Source: Pseudomonas matsuisoli
GTDB taxonomy: Bacteria; Pseudomonadota; Gammaproteobacteria; Pseudomonadales; Pseudomonadaceae
Assembly (NCBI RefSeq): GCF_014647635.1
Contig: NZ_BMPO01000006.1
Span: 171,583-235,582, forward strand
Reading direction: 5' to 3'
DNA length: 64,000 bases
The translations under genes were made by a program, and so were the position numbers. Each line of letters begins with the position of its first letter. The first letter of the stretch is position 1. Below the pieces are notes generated by a model. That model was not told the DNA's origin. It saw nothing but the letters and a program-made list of their open reading frames with translations, and ran no database searches. Shown here piece after piece: positions 34,442 through 43,728 of the stretch.

Positions 34442-37414
34442 TTAGCCGGGAGGTACAGGAGCCTTGGTCAGTAGCTCTTTTACCTTACGCCCCAGCACGT
34501 CGATACCGAATGGCTTGGTGAGTAGGTGCATCCCCGACGGTAGCTGCCCAACACCGAAGACATCGCTTTCGGCATATCCCGTGATGAACAGCACCTTGAG
34601 CTGCGGGCGCGCGATCCTCGCCTGGTCAGCCATCTGCCGTCCGTTCATCCCGCCCGGCAATCCAATGTCGGAAATGAGCAAGTCGATGCGTACGCTGGAC
34701 GACTGCAACGCCTGCAAACCGGATTCCGCATCGCCCGCTTCCAGCGCGCGATACCCCATGTCTTCCAAGACATCCGTTATCAGCATGCGGACTGTCGGCT
34801 CATCGTCGACGACGAGTACGGTCTCCCCCGCGCCTGTGCGCGGCATATCTGGCGGTACTTCGAAATTATCGGCCTGTGTCTCACCCACATAGCGAGGCAT
34901 GTAAAGCGTGACCGCCGTCCCCTGCCCGAAGACTGAAGCGATTTTCACCTGCCCGCCGGATTGCCGGGCGAATCCATAGATCATCGATAAGCCAAGTCCG
35001 GTTCCCATGCCGAGCGGCTTGGTCGTGAAAAAGGGATCGAACGCCTTCGCGACCACGTCTGACGGCATGCCACAACCGTTGTCGATCACGCTTAGCGCAA
35101 CGTAATGCCCCACGGGCAGATCCACCTCGGCCGCAGTCCGGCTGTTCATCCACACATTGCTCGTCTCAATGAGCAAACATCCGCCGCCCTCCATGGCGTC
35201 GCGCGCATTGATGCACAGGTTCAGCAAGGCATTTTCCAGTTGGTTCCGATCGACGAGCGTCAACCACAGATCCATCGTGCATTCCACGTCGATCTCGATC
35301 GAAGGGCCGACGGTACGGCGAACCAGTTCCTCCATGCCTTCCACCAGCGAATTGATGTTGACCGGCTTGGGATCGAGCGTTTGCTGCCGAGAGAACGCAA
35401 GCAAACGGTGCGTCAGTGAAGCCGCACGCGTGGAAGCGCCTTGGGCGGCTTGCATGTAGCGCTCCAGACCTTCCAGCCGCCCTTTTGCAATTCGGTTCTG
35501 CAACAGCTCCAGGCTACCCGCGATCCCTGTCAATAGATTGTTGAAATCGTGTGCGAGCCCGCCCGTCAACTGACCGACTGCTTCCATCTTCTGCGACTGC
35601 CGTAGCTTTTCCTCGGACTTCAACAAGGCTTCGGTACGCTCACCCACTTCCCGTTCCAGAGAAGCGTTCAGCGCTCGCAACTTTTGCTCGGCACGCCGGC
35701 GCTCGATCGCCGCGCGAGCCCGAGAGGCGACTTCGAGTACGAAGGCAATATCCTCTTGCTGCCAATGCGTGACTATCGATCGACATACGAAGAACACGGC
35801 GACGGTTCGTCCCAGTTCCGTGATGGGAACCTGCAACATCGAACCAATGGAGAGCGCCTCCATGTCTACCGCATGACCCTGCGTACGCGGGTCCGCGCGA
35901 ATGTCGTCCACCACGACAGATTCTCCACGCAGCAGCGTATCGGCGAAACCACTGATGGAGCGCAGCGAATGGGTGCCTGCGAGCAGCGGCATGCCCGGCA
36001 AGGCCCAATCACGTTCGACGGTCACCGCGCGGTAACGCTCATCCAGCGTGCAATAGCCTGCGCGGCTGACCGCGAGCGTTCGCCCAAGCATTTCCGCCGC
36101 CGCGTACGCCATGCTCTCGATTTCACCGAGGTCGTGAAAGCGGTCGAGCAGATCGAGCAACCCTCGGCGCCGCACGTCTTCGAGTCGTCGCTGCGTTACG
36201 TCCTGGAAGGTAACTGCAAAACGATCCCCGTCCAGATGATGGACACGTCCCTCGTACCAGCGCCCCAGAACACCGACCTGCCGGACGAATTCCTCGGAGA
36301 CGCTGGTCTCCACGACGTTCGCAATATGGCTAATCCACTCGGGCTCAATGCCCGGCACCACATCACGCACACTACGCCCCGCGACGCCTTCGAGCGGTAT
36401 GCCGAGCATGGTGCCCCAGGCCGGATTCACGTCGAGGTAACGCCAATCGCACGCCTGACCGGACGCGTCGCGAATCAGTTCGCCAAGAATGAAGCCTTCC
36501 TGCAGCGTTTCGAATACGCCGCGCCAATGCGCTTCACTGCGTGCTAGCGCCAACTCCGCCTGCCGCCGCTCGGACAGGTCGTTGAACAAAATGCCGACAC
36601 GAGCTGCCGCTGGGTCGCCGATCCGCACCGCATAGACGTCATACCAACGCCCAAGCGCTTCCGCGTTGTTCTCGAAACGTACGGGCTTGCCGGTGAGCGC
36701 AACTTCCCCATAAATGTCGAACCAATGCTGCTCATGCTCGGCCGCGATTTCACGCATCCAGCGCCCGGCCGCATTGGCGATGCCGGTATGGCGCTCGAAG
36801 GCTGGGTTCACTTCGATGAATCGGTAATCCCTGCCTCGCCCGTTTTCATCGAAGGCCATCTCGATGATGCAAAAGCCCGCATCGATGGAATCTACGAGTG
36901 CGCGGTACCGTGCCTCTTCTTCTTCAAGGCGTAGCCTGACCTGATGTTGCTCCGTTCGGTCGTGCAGCACCTTGAAGTAACCAATCTGTTCACCATCCGC
37001 GGTACGAAGTGGCGTCGTTTCTCCTGCGCCCCAAAAGCGTTGCCCATCAGCGCGGACCTGCCAGCGCTCGCTTTCGAAACGCCCTTTTTCCAAGACATTG
37101 CGCAACTCTAGGTCTGCCCACCCCGCCGCGCGGTCTTCCGGACCAAGAAGGCATTCGATCGAGTGCCCAACCATTTCCGCGGAGGTCCACCCGAATAGAC
37201 GTTCGGCACCGATGTTCCAGCCAGTCACCCGGCCATCCAGATCCATCGCGATGATCGCGTGGTCGATGGCGCTGTTGAAGATCGCCATGCGATGAAGGTC
37301 GAGCCCTCCGAAAGACATATCGCGACGCCCATCCAATTGGACGCACAGGGCTCGGTTTTCGGCTTCGAGCGCTGCCAGACGTTGTTGAAGCTGCTGCAAG
37401 GGCTGGGAGGTCAT
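34442..37414 (-). CDS. Soluble hybrid sensor histidine kinase, PAS-PAS-PAS-GAF-HisKA-HATPase-REC
   Basis: This 990-residue protein starts with a short coiled coil (residues 3-30). PAS domains follow near 44-155, 170-283 and 296-410, then a GAF domain near 415-570. HisKA has the phospho-acceptor GLAHDFNN (His about 622). The ATPase domain has N, G1 (DNGCGMP) and G2 (GMGTGLGLSM) boxes. The C-terminal receiver has its Asp in LISDIGLPGG (about 916). No membrane segment was seen, so it senses a cytoplasmic signal. No cognate DNA-binding regulator is adjacent. The next gene upstream is the CrcZ-family RNA, transcribed divergently. Confidence 0.92.
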   Translation of the reverse strand: MTSQPLQQLQQRLAALEAENRALCVQLDGRRDMSFGGLDLHRMAIFNSAIDHAIIAMDLDGRVTGWNIGAERLFGWTSAEMVGHSIECLLGPEDRAAGWADLELRNVLEKGRFESERWQVRADGQRFWGAGETTPLRTADGEQIGYFKVLHDRTEQHQVRLRLEEEEARYRALVDSIDAGFCIIEMAFDENGRGRDYRFIEVNPAFERHTGIANAAGRWMREIAAEHEQHWFDIYGEVALTGKPVRFENNAEALGRWYDVYAVRIGDPAAARVGILFNDLSERRQAELALARSEAHWRGVFETLQEGFILGELIRDASGQACDWRYLDVNPAWGTMLGIPLEGVAGRSVRDVVPGIEPEWISHIANVVETSVSEEFVRQVGVLGRWYEGRVHHLDGDRFAVTFQDVTQRRLEDVRRRGLLDLLDRFHDLGEIESMAYAAAEMLGRTLAVSRAGYCTLDERYRAVTVERDWALPGMPLLAGTHSLRSISGFADTLLRGESVVVDDIRADPRTQGHAVDMEALSIGSMLQVPITELGRTVAVFFVCRSIVTHWQQEDIAFVLEVASRARAAIERRRAEQKLRALNASLEREVGERTEALLKSEEKLRQSQKMEAVGQLTGGLAHDFNNLLTGIAGSLELLQNRIAKGRLEGLERYMQAAQGASTRAASLTHRLLAFSRQQTLDPKPVNINSLVEGMEELVRRTVGPSIEIDVECTMDLWLTLVDRNQLENALLNLCINARDAMEGGGCLLIETSNVWMNSRTAAEVDLPVGHYVALSVIDNGCGMPSDVVAKAFDPFFTTKPLGMGTGLGLSMIYGFARQSGGQVKIASVFGQGTAVTLYMPRYVGETQADNFEVPPDMPRTGAGETVLVVDDEPTVRMLITDVLEDMGYRALEAGDAESGLQALQSSSVRIDLLISDIGLPGGMNGRQMADQARIARPQLKVLFITGYAESDVFGVGQLPSGMHLLTKPFGIDVLGRKVKELLTKAPVPPG

Positions 37415-37712
37415 TCCGTATCCGCTCAATAAAAAAGGCGTCCAGAATTCAAATGCACTGGGCGCAACTACAGCATCCATGGCCCCGCATCTACGGACCC
37501 ATCTTGCAGACTTCGAACCTGTCGGACAGAGGCCCTCGACAGAGTCATTCGCGTTTCTTTACTCAGCGGGCACCTTACAAGATCGAACCCTCCTACACAC
37601 GTCCCACTACACGAACGAGTAACGCACAATGCGATGCGCGAATGGCTAAGGCTTGAAGACGCACAAAAGCGCCCGTTCGACCCCATCGCTAGACCACTGT
37701 CATCATCGCGGC

Positions 37713-37784
37713 TGTTACCTGGCCTACATCAACGATGACTGCAATCGAGCCTGTCACGGTAACAAAAGTGGGTAATACGGTAAC
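37713..37784 (+). promoter_or_regulatory. Candidate activator (CbrB-like) binding sites upstream of the sigma-54 promoter
   Basis: TGTTAC (37713-37718) is followed by the inverted half-sites GTAACA (37759-37764) and GGTAAC (37779-37784). They lie about 80-150 bp upstream of the -24/-12 element, the usual position for an enhancer-binding protein. crcZ-type promoters are activated by CbrB; assignment to CbrB here is inference. Confidence 0.45.
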
Positions 37785-37860
37785 GAATCCAACCAACTCC
37801 ACGACGGTAGCTCGCCATAAAAATCAGTATGTCATTGATTTCAATGATTTTTTTATAAGA

Positions 37861-37877
37861 TGGCACGGCGCCTGCTT
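37861..37877 (+). promoter_or_regulatory. Sigma-54 (RpoN) promoter
   Basis: TGGCACGGCGCCTGCTT has the invariant GG (37862-37863) and GC (37874-37875) ten bases apart, within the consensus TGGCAC-N5-TTGC. The predicted start is about 37887. It drives the CrcZ-family RNA. Confidence 0.88.
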
Positions 37878-37886
37878 CATTCTTGG

Positions 37887-38226
37887 CATAACAAAAATTA
37901 AAACCAAAAGACATAACAAGAATTAGACGAATCGCCTCCCTTAGAACAACGACAATATTTTGGAGACGCAGCTAACTGATTTCTTTGGAGAAGATTGTCT
38001 TCGGTTGATACCGCGATCAGGTGAAGAAGAACAAGAACTGCGTTCAAAGCAGTGTGGACCGATCGGATAAACATCACGACAGCTCAGCTTCCAAACAAAT
38101 CCGTTCGCTCTTGGTCCCGCATAAGGACGCCGGCTGAAAAACAAAAACAAGCCAAGCGGGCAGCGCAACAAGAACAATGGCAGCGCCATGAACAAGAAGG
38201 AGGAGCCTCGGCTCCTCCTTTTTTTT
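37887..38226 (+). ncRNA. CrcZ-family small RNA (CrcZ/CrcY/CrcX), Hfq/Crc-sequestering
   Basis: The transcript of about 340 nt runs from a sigma-54 promoter to a perfect hairpin terminator and has no sensible coding frame. It carries clusters of the Hfq/Crc motif AANAANAA at 37890, 37915, 38024-38037, 38137-38150, 38167-38177 and 38191-38198. CrcZ-type RNAs are made when preferred carbon sources run out and titrate Hfq/Crc off target mRNAs, relieving catabolite repression. In P. aeruginosa crcZ follows cbrB. Here the neighbours are a hybrid kinase and an amidase, so this may be the second copy (crcY-like). The 5' start GCATAACAA resembles known members. Confidence 0.88.
38197..38226 (+). terminator. 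Terminator of the CrcZ-family RNA
   Basis: AAGGAGGAGCC (38197-38207) pairs with GGCTCCTCCTT (38210-38220) and is followed by six more T residues. A-rich sequence before the stem lets it also serve the convergent amidase gene. Confidence 0.92.
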
Positions 38227-38279
38227 GCGCAGTCATTGACGACTCAGTCGCTACGGATACGGGCTCGCCAAAGTACCTA

Positions 38280-39728
38280 TCACTTGGCGACGCGCCGGTC
38301 ACGCCGCTCTTCCCGTGGAGCGACAGGCTCCTTCGCCACCGCCGCCCTGCTTGCCCGTAGCAGCGCCTCAACGCTGCGACCGATCTTCAATACGTCGGCG
38401 TCCATACCGTTCAGCCCGACGATAGACAGCCCCACCGGTAGCTCCTTGTGCTCCTGGCAGGGCAAGGTCAACGCACACCCATCGAGAAAGTTGACCAGGC
38501 TGGTATTGCGCCGGGCACGCGCCTCGCGCTCGAAGTAATTCGCACAGGGCTCACCCGAACCCAGCTCGTCGAGCCGGGGCGCGGACATTGGCACCGTTGG
38601 CATCAACCAAGCATCCACATCCATGAGCCGCGCTCTTGCCACTTGGATCAACCGCTGACGCTCGGCCAGCAGGTCTAGATAGTCGTAGGCACTTAGCGAT
38701 TCGCCCTGGCGCAGACGCTTGAGCACGACCGGATCGTAGCACTCGAGCGCTGCCGCTTGTGCATTCTGCCGGTGGTGATACCACGCCTCGACCGCCACGA
38801 AATCTCCCGTATCGCTTATCCGCCCTAACGACGCCAGTTCCGGAAAATCAAACCAAACGAGTGTTGCACCCGCATCGGTCAAAAGCTGCAAAGCGCGCTT
38901 GAAAGCGTATTCGACATTCTCATCCAGCGCGTCAAGGACGTAATCGGATGTGACTGCCAAGCGTAGGCCTTTCAATGGACGACCGCCGACTTCTCCGCGC
39001 TCACCTGACATGATGGCATCCAGAATGACGCAGTCATCCACGTAGCGGGCGATCGAACCAATGGAATCGAGCGTCGGAGAAAGCGGGTACAACCCTCGAG
39101 TCGAAACGCGATTGGCACTGGGCTTGAACCCGACCAACCCACAAAAGGCCGCGGGTATCCGGATAGAGCCCTGCGTATCAGCGCCCACGCCGGCAACGGC
39201 CATCTTCGTCGCGACGCTCACCGCGAGCCCGGAACCTGATCCACCAACGACACGACACCGGTCCATTGGTAGCGTCGGTGTTCCGTAATGGGAATTCGTG
39301 CCCAGGCAGGAGAGCGCGAACTCGCTCATGTTCGTGCGGCCAAGCAGAATCGCACCCGCGTTTCGCAGTCGGGCGACGACCAATGCATCAATAACCGCCG
39401 GAGAGCTAGAGGAGCGCACCTTGGACGCCGCGCCGGTTACGCATCCCGCCATATCGAACGCATCCGTGACCGAGATCGGCAAGCCTGCCAAGCTACTGGG
39501 TACGAACCCGGCATTGCGCATGCGGTCGCTTTCTTGGGCAAGGCTCAGTGCGCCTTTGACATCGACACTGACGTACGCGACGCCCCCTTCTGCCCGGTGT
39601 GCATCGATCGCCCGAACAGCTTTCGTGATTAGCGCTTCGCTACTGGCTCGTCCATCGGCAAGGCGCCCCGCCAAAGTGCTGATCTGTCCAGCACGCATAT
39701 CAAGTGAATCAACCATATATCGAGCCAT
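38280..39728 (-). CDS. Amidase-signature family protein with altered catalytic residues
   Basis: This 482-residue protein has the amidase-signature fold: GAILLGRTNMSEFA near residue 130, GGSGSGLAVSVA (canonical GGSSGGSA) near 162, and the nucleophile region GADTQGSIRIPAAFCGLVGFKP near 180. The Lys of the Ser-cisSer-Lys triad, normally in a PxxVKD motif, seems replaced: the segment reads LPISVTDAFDMAG. It may therefore be inactive or have changed chemistry. ATG at 39716 is an alternative start. It converges on the CrcZ-family RNA and ends 54 bases from its terminator. Confidence 0.8.
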   Translation of the reverse strand: MARYMVDSLDMRAGQISTLAGRLADGRASSEALITKAVRAIDAHRAEGGVAYVSVDVKGALSLAQESDRMRNAGFVPSSLAGLPISVTDAFDMAGCVTGAASKVRSSSSPAVIDALVVARLRNAGAILLGRTNMSEFALSCLGTNSHYGTPTLPMDRCRVVGGSGSGLAVSVATKMAVAGVGADTQGSIRIPAAFCGLVGFKPSANRVSTRGLYPLSPTLDSIGSIARYVDDCVILDAIMSGERGEVGGRPLKGLRLAVTSDYVLDALDENVEYAFKRALQLLTDAGATLVWFDFPELASLGRISDTGDFVAVEAWYHHRQNAQAAALECYDPVVLKRLRQGESLSAYDYLDLLAERQRLIQVARARLMDVDAWLMPTVPMSAPRLDELGSGEPCANYFEREARARRNTSLVNFLDGCALTLPCQEHKELPVGLSIVGLNGMDADVLKIGRSVEALLRASRAAVAKEPVAPREERRDRRVAK

Positions 39729-40123
39729 CGCTAAGTGCTCGTCGTGCCATTGCCTGCTGCGAGGCAACCAAAGCGGCAACTACGGACAAGTGGAGCGTCC
39801 TAGATACCCGAAACGCGTCATCTGCGCGATTTCGATCCTCTCTGTGAGTAGTGGCAGCCTCTAAAGTGCTCCACCTACCTGAAGATTAATCGTTTTTGTG
39901 CATTTGTGAGCATGATTCCTGACGATCAGTCGAATTGGTCAATAGATAAACGCTTGTCGTCTTCCTGCCATACGCGAGATCGCTGCTAAAGGGTAGTGGC
40001 TAGAATTCGAAAATCGTCTTGCACACATTTCCTGACACAAAAGTGCGTCGAACCGAGCGCCGCCATAAGCATTCTGAAAGGCACCCACGGCACTATGCCC
40101 GAACACTATTTGGAAGCGCTCCT
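39729..40123. other. Divergent intergenic region, no element recognised
   Basis: These 395 bases separate the amidase gene from the divergent terC gene. I looked for a manganese (yybP-ykoY) riboswitch before terC and saw no match. The sequence is AT-richer than its surroundings, especially 39880-39960, but holds no clear palindrome or start signal other than GGAAG before terC. Confidence 0.4.
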
Positions 40124-40882
40124 ATGGACTACCTCATGCAGCTAGCCGCCGACCCCACAGTCTGGGTCGCTCTCGCTACGCTGATCGCAATGGAAGTGGT
40201 GCTTGGCATCGACAACCTGATCTTCATTTCCATCATCACCAACAAGCTCCCCGAAAACCAACGAGACCGTGCACGGCGTATCGGCATCGCACTGGCCTTG
40301 GTGCTTCGCCTTGGGTTGCTCGGCACCGTGGCGTGGATCGTTCAGTTGACCGAACCGGTGATCGAAGTCTTCGGCCAGGGCCTGTCCTGGAAAGACATGA
40401 TTTTGATCGCCGGCGGCCTGTTCTTGCTGTGGAAGGCTACCAAGGAAATCCGCCACACCGTTGATCCTGAGCCCGATGGCGACATGTTCGAGGGCAAGCA
40501 GGGCAACGCAGTCGAGATGACATTCGCCTCGGCCATCGTCCAGATATTGCTGCTGGACTTGGTGTTCTCGGTGGACAGCATCATCACCGCGGTCGGCATG
40601 ACCCCTCACGTGCCCATCATGGTCATTGCGGTGATCGTCGCCGTCACGGTCATGCTGCTTGCCGCGAACCCTTTAGCACGCTTCATCAACGACAACCCCA
40701 CGGTAGTCATGCTCGCCCTGGGCTTTTTGATGATGATCGGCATGATGCTCATTGCCGAAGGCTTCGGGGCGCACGTACCGAAAGGCTACTTGTATGCGGC
40801 GATGGCGTTTTCGTCGCTCATCGAAGGGCTCAACATGCTGGCACGCCGAGCAAAACGGAAAAAGGAACAAGGGGCCAGCTGA
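40124..40882 (+). CDS. TerC-family integral membrane protein
   Basis: This 252-residue protein has about seven hydrophobic segments. TerC hallmarks are [13 protein letters not shown]-type acidic membrane motifs (here [15 protein letters not shown] near residue 25) and the mirrored [17 protein letters not shown] near residue 145. The family includes manganese exporters (Alx/YceF) and tellurite-resistance TerC. GGAAG is about 8 bases before the ATG. The frame is open 35 codons upstream from a TTG, without homology. Metal export is likely but not proven. Confidence 0.85.
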   Translation: MDYLMQLAADPTVWVALATLIAMEVVLGIDNLIFISIITNKLPENQRDRARRIGIALALVLRLGLLGTVAWIVQLTEPVIEVFGQGLSWKDMILIAGGLFLLWKATKEIRHTVDPEPDGDMFEGKQGNAVEMTFASAIVQILLLDLVFSVDSIITAVGMTPHVPIMVIAVIVAVTVMLLAANPLARFINDNPTVVMLALGFLMMIGMMLIAEGFGAHVPKGYLYAAMAFSSLIEGLNMLARRAKRKKEQGAS

Positions 40883-40944
40883 TCACCTAGGTCAGCTGTG
40901 TGTTTCGAAGTAGACCAAGCCAAGCCGGGCGGAACCCGGCGGTG

Positions 40945-42204
40945 CTAGCCGCGGCGACGCGGATCGATGTAGTAGCTGACTTGTTGGCGGGGATCGAGGT
41001 ACTCGAGCTCGTCGATCGGCACATCCTTCGGCGCCACGCTGCTGGCGATGGCCAGAGAAGGCTCTTGCTCCAGATCGACGATCAACGCCTCTGACTTCGG
41101 CAATTCGGCGTCATAGAGAATGACCGTCGGCTTCAGTGGCAGCGTCGGATGCATGCTCAGCACCAGTCCATGCCTCCCGTCTTCCATGCACACGAGGCTT
41201 CCGGGCGGATAGACCCCCATGCAGCGGATGAACGCACGCAACGCCACGTCGTCATAACGCGCACGCTCTGGCCCGAACATGCGCACGAGCGCCTCATGCG
41301 GGTTCAAGGCCGGGCGGCCATGACTCGGATTGCACAGGTTGTCGAAGCGATTGGTAATGCACACCAGTCGACTCAGTCGGCGAATGTTCGCTTCATGACT
41401 GCCCTTCGGATAACCACTGCCATCGCAATATTCATGGTGCTCGTGGATGATCGACAGGACTTCGTCGTCCAGCATGAGCTTGTGCCCCATCCGCAGGCCG
41501 TACTCAGTGTGCAGCTCCAGAAACTTCTGCTCGGGCTTGGTGAGTGGCCCAGGCTTGAGCAGTATCGGGCTCGGGATATCGAGCTTTCCGATATCGTGGA
41601 GCAACGCGCCCAGGCCAAGGGTGTGGCAGTCCTCGGAATCGAGCCCCATCTGCCGCCCCAGCATCATCGACAGTACCGTGACGTTTAGCGAGTGCACATA
41701 ATTATCTTCAGCGGACTTACCGTTGATGGCGTGTAGCGCCGCGCCGTCCTCACCCAGTACCGACTGAACCATTTCCGTGATGACTTCACCCGCCTGCGCC
41801 AGCACCTTATCGGGCTGATTACGTAGCGCAGTGTTGATCCCCTTCACCCGCTGGCTGGCTTGCACGAACGTTTTGTCCACCTCCGCGAGGCGTCGGCGTA
41901 CGGCCCCTAACTGCACTGCGCGGGCTTTGCGCTTGAGTTCCTCGGCGGTCGGCACTGATGGCGGCAATTCCTGCTCGGGGGCAGGCTCAACGGGCGCTGG
42001 AGCCAGAGGCAGCGGCTGGGCGTCGCTTCTGGCCGGGTCATAGCGCACCTGTTGCAACCCGAGCTTGCGCAGCGCTTCGACCTGCGAGGCGTCCTTGATC
42101 TTGAAGTTACTGAAGGTGAATCCGTGCTCCCACCATTTCAGATCGAGCTGGACATAGAGACCCACGCACAACTGTTCTGGCGAAATGTAGGAGGCGTCAC
42201 TCAT
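40945..42204 (-). CDS. HD-GYP cyclic-di-GMP phosphodiesterase with N-terminal DUF3391
   Basis: This 419-residue cytoplasmic protein has an N-terminal DUF3391 domain (residues 5-130, followed by a helical linker). The HD-GYP domain at about 145-340 has HDIGK (HD pair), HTEYG, HEHHEYCDGSGYPKG with an intact GYP, and the later metal ligands. It should hydrolyse c-di-GMP to pGpG/GMP and so favour motility over biofilm. Architecture and length resemble P. aeruginosa PA4108. It converges on terC and carries its own ATG with GGAGG-like sequence close by. Confidence 0.92.
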   Translation of the reverse strand: MSDASYISPEQLCVGLYVQLDLKWWEHGFTFSNFKIKDASQVEALRKLGLQQVRYDPARSDAQPLPLAPAPVEPAPEQELPPSVPTAEELKRKARAVQLGAVRRRLAEVDKTFVQASQRVKGINTALRNQPDKVLAQAGEVITEMVQSVLGEDGAALHAINGKSAEDNYVHSLNVTVLSMMLGRQMGLDSEDCHTLGLGALLHDIGKLDIPSPILLKPGPLTKPEQKFLELHTEYGLRMGHKLMLDDEVLSIIHEHHEYCDGSGYPKGSHEANIRRLSRLVCITNRFDNLCNPSHGRPALNPHEALVRMFGPERARYDDVALRAFIRCMGVYPPGSLVCMEDGRHGLVLSMHPTLPLKPTVILYDAELPKSEALIVDLEQEPSLAIASSVAPKDVPIDELEYLDPRQQVSYYIDPRRRG

Positions 42205-42309
42205 TGCAGGCGCAGGTCCGTAGGGTTTTCAGCAAGTCTAGCCGGGTCCGCGCGCGCTGCCGATAGTACAGCGCGCGGATTTTCCGTCAGGCAAAAAGGT
42301 ACCCGCACC

Positions 42310-43209
42310 CTACTTTGTTAACGGGACTCGCTTGACACGCTGTTGCCACGCAGCGGCAAAGCCGCTCAGACAGATGATGGCAATTCCGCAAACCGTCGTG
42401 GTGTCCGGCTGATGACCGAAGAAGACGAGACCAAGCAGGCCCGCGAAGACGATCTGGCAATAGCTAAAGGGCGCCAGGATTGCCGGCGCCGCATAGCGAA
42501 ACGCCTGGGTCAGGAAAAGATGCGCAGTCATGCCGAAGGCACCCAATGCCAGCATCATCACACCGTGCCAGATGGTTGGGGTTTGCCAAAAGAACGGGAT
42601 CAAGGCTGACATCACCAGGGTATTGAACAGCCCGGCGAAGAAGTTGCTCGTTGTTGGGCTATCGATGGTACTCAACTTGCGCGTCAGAAGTTGATAGGTG
42701 GCGAAGCACATCGCCGAGCAGAAGGGCAGCAGTACCGCTGGCGTGAACAGGTCACCACCGGGATGAACGATAACCAAGGTGCCGGTGAATCCCACGCCCA
42801 CCGCCACCCACTGACCACGGGTCACGGTCTCTTTCAGCAGCGGTACAGACAGCGCAACGACGATCAAAGGGGCAAGAAAGTTGACGGCTGTGGCCTCTGC
42901 AAGCGGTATGTAGCGCAGCGCCGTGGTGAAGAACAGGCTGGTGCCCAGCAAGCACAAGGCGCGAATCGCCTGTAGGCCTGGCCGACGCGTACGCAGTACC
43001 CGAAGCCCAGACTGCGGAACGAAGATGCCGGCCATGAGCAGCGTGTGCACAAGGTAGCGTACCCAGACGACCAGTACGACCGGATAGAAGCCAGAGAGGT
43101 ACTTCGAAACGGCGTCGTGACTGGCGAAGAGGAAAGTGGCAGCCACGATGAGAAGAATGCCCTTGAGCGGCTGATTGTTGCCGGACAATGGGACGCTGGA
43201 GGTGCTCAT
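42310..43209 (-). CDS. DMT/EamA-family transporter
   Basis: This 299-residue protein has ten predicted membrane helices in two EamA repeats (about residues 12-145 and 155-290). The second helix includes the typical RYLVHTLLM segment, and GRLG-like loops link the repeats. Such proteins export amino acids, nucleotides or other metabolites, with unknown substrate here. AGGAACAACG precedes the ATG at 43209. The upstream frame of 71 codons is out of character and spans the promoter region. Confidence 0.82.
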   Translation of the reverse strand: MSTSSVPLSGNNQPLKGILLIVAATFLFASHDAVSKYLSGFYPVVLVVWVRYLVHTLLMAGIFVPQSGLRVLRTRRPGLQAIRALCLLGTSLFFTTALRYIPLAEATAVNFLAPLIVVALSVPLLKETVTRGQWVAVGVGFTGTLVIVHPGGDLFTPAVLLPFCSAMCFATYQLLTRKLSTIDSPTTSNFFAGLFNTLVMSALIPFFWQTPTIWHGVMMLALGAFGMTAHLFLTQAFRYAAPAILAPFSYCQIVFAGLLGLVFFGHQPDTTTVCGIAIICLSGFAAAWQQRVKRVPLTK

Positions 43210-43512
43210 CGTTGTTCCTGGAACAGAAGCCGCATCGATGGCAATCGCAGCAGAAAGTCTGCATGCCATCGGCGAGGTTGCGGGAAAGTACACCGAAGCA
43301 TAGCGAAGCGGACCTGCGCGCTCAATCGCCAAGATGCGGTTCCGACCGACGACGCGCGTGGCGTTGCGACCGGTGAGCGCCGCGCATGATGGACTTCCTT
43401 GGCTCTCATCGCCATGATGCACGGCGCGCGCGTGCGCGTTGCAATACGCACATCAACGCACATCACGCTCATGCCCCAAACGAAGTTCCCATACCTATTT
43501 CCAGGAGCCATC
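43210..43512. other. Divergent intergenic region between the DMT gene and arfA
   Basis: These 303 bases contain a GC-alternating patch (43426-43450). The only other signal I see is the arfA binding site CCAGGAGCC at 43501-43509. Confidence 0.4.
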
Positions 43513-43728
43513 ATGGCCAAAGAACCACGCCCAAATCGGGCCAAGTCACTTGTCAGCCAACCGCTGTTTCGCTGCCGACGAGAAAAACCCAAGAAAGGAA
43601 AAGGCAGCTACCGCCGCGAAGCCTCCCAGTCCCACGACTCGGAGGCTTCGGTCTTTCTGGGCACCTCGAAAACCTGCGGGTTTTTGCTGGGCAGCTCACG
43701 GGTCAGGCCACCGCTTCGATACGCTTGA
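43513..43728 (+). CDS. arfA: Alternative ribosome-rescue factor ArfA
   Basis: This 71-codon frame encodes the ArfA core SLVSQPLFRCRREKPKKGKG followed by SY, near residues 12-33. It matches PLFRxRxExKKGKGSY of E. coli ArfA, which recruits RF2 to stalled ribosomes lacking a stop codon. AGGAG lies 6 bases before the ATG. A 10-bp hairpin (43617-43650) sits within the coding region just past the core. In E. coli such a hairpin causes truncation, so that functional ArfA is made only when trans-translation fails. Residues after about 45 show no conservation I recognise. The 3' end overlaps the convergent methyltransferase gene by 26 bases. Confidence 0.85.
   Translation: MAKEPRPNRAKSLVSQPLFRCRREKPKKGKGSYRREASQSHDSEASVFLGTSKTCGFLLGSSRVRPPLRYA
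43617..43650 (+). promoter_or_regulatory. Hairpin inside arfA (termination or RNase III truncation site)
   Basis: CGAAGCCTCC (43617-43626) pairs perfectly with GGAGGCTTCG (43641-43650), loop 14 bases, followed by GTCTTTCT. The position, right after the KGKGSY codons, matches the self-limiting nonstop design of enterobacterial arfA. Confidence 0.7.

Noticed and set aside
39880-40123. Manganese (yybP-ykoY) riboswitch before terC
   Set aside because: No matching conserved loops seen in the leader.
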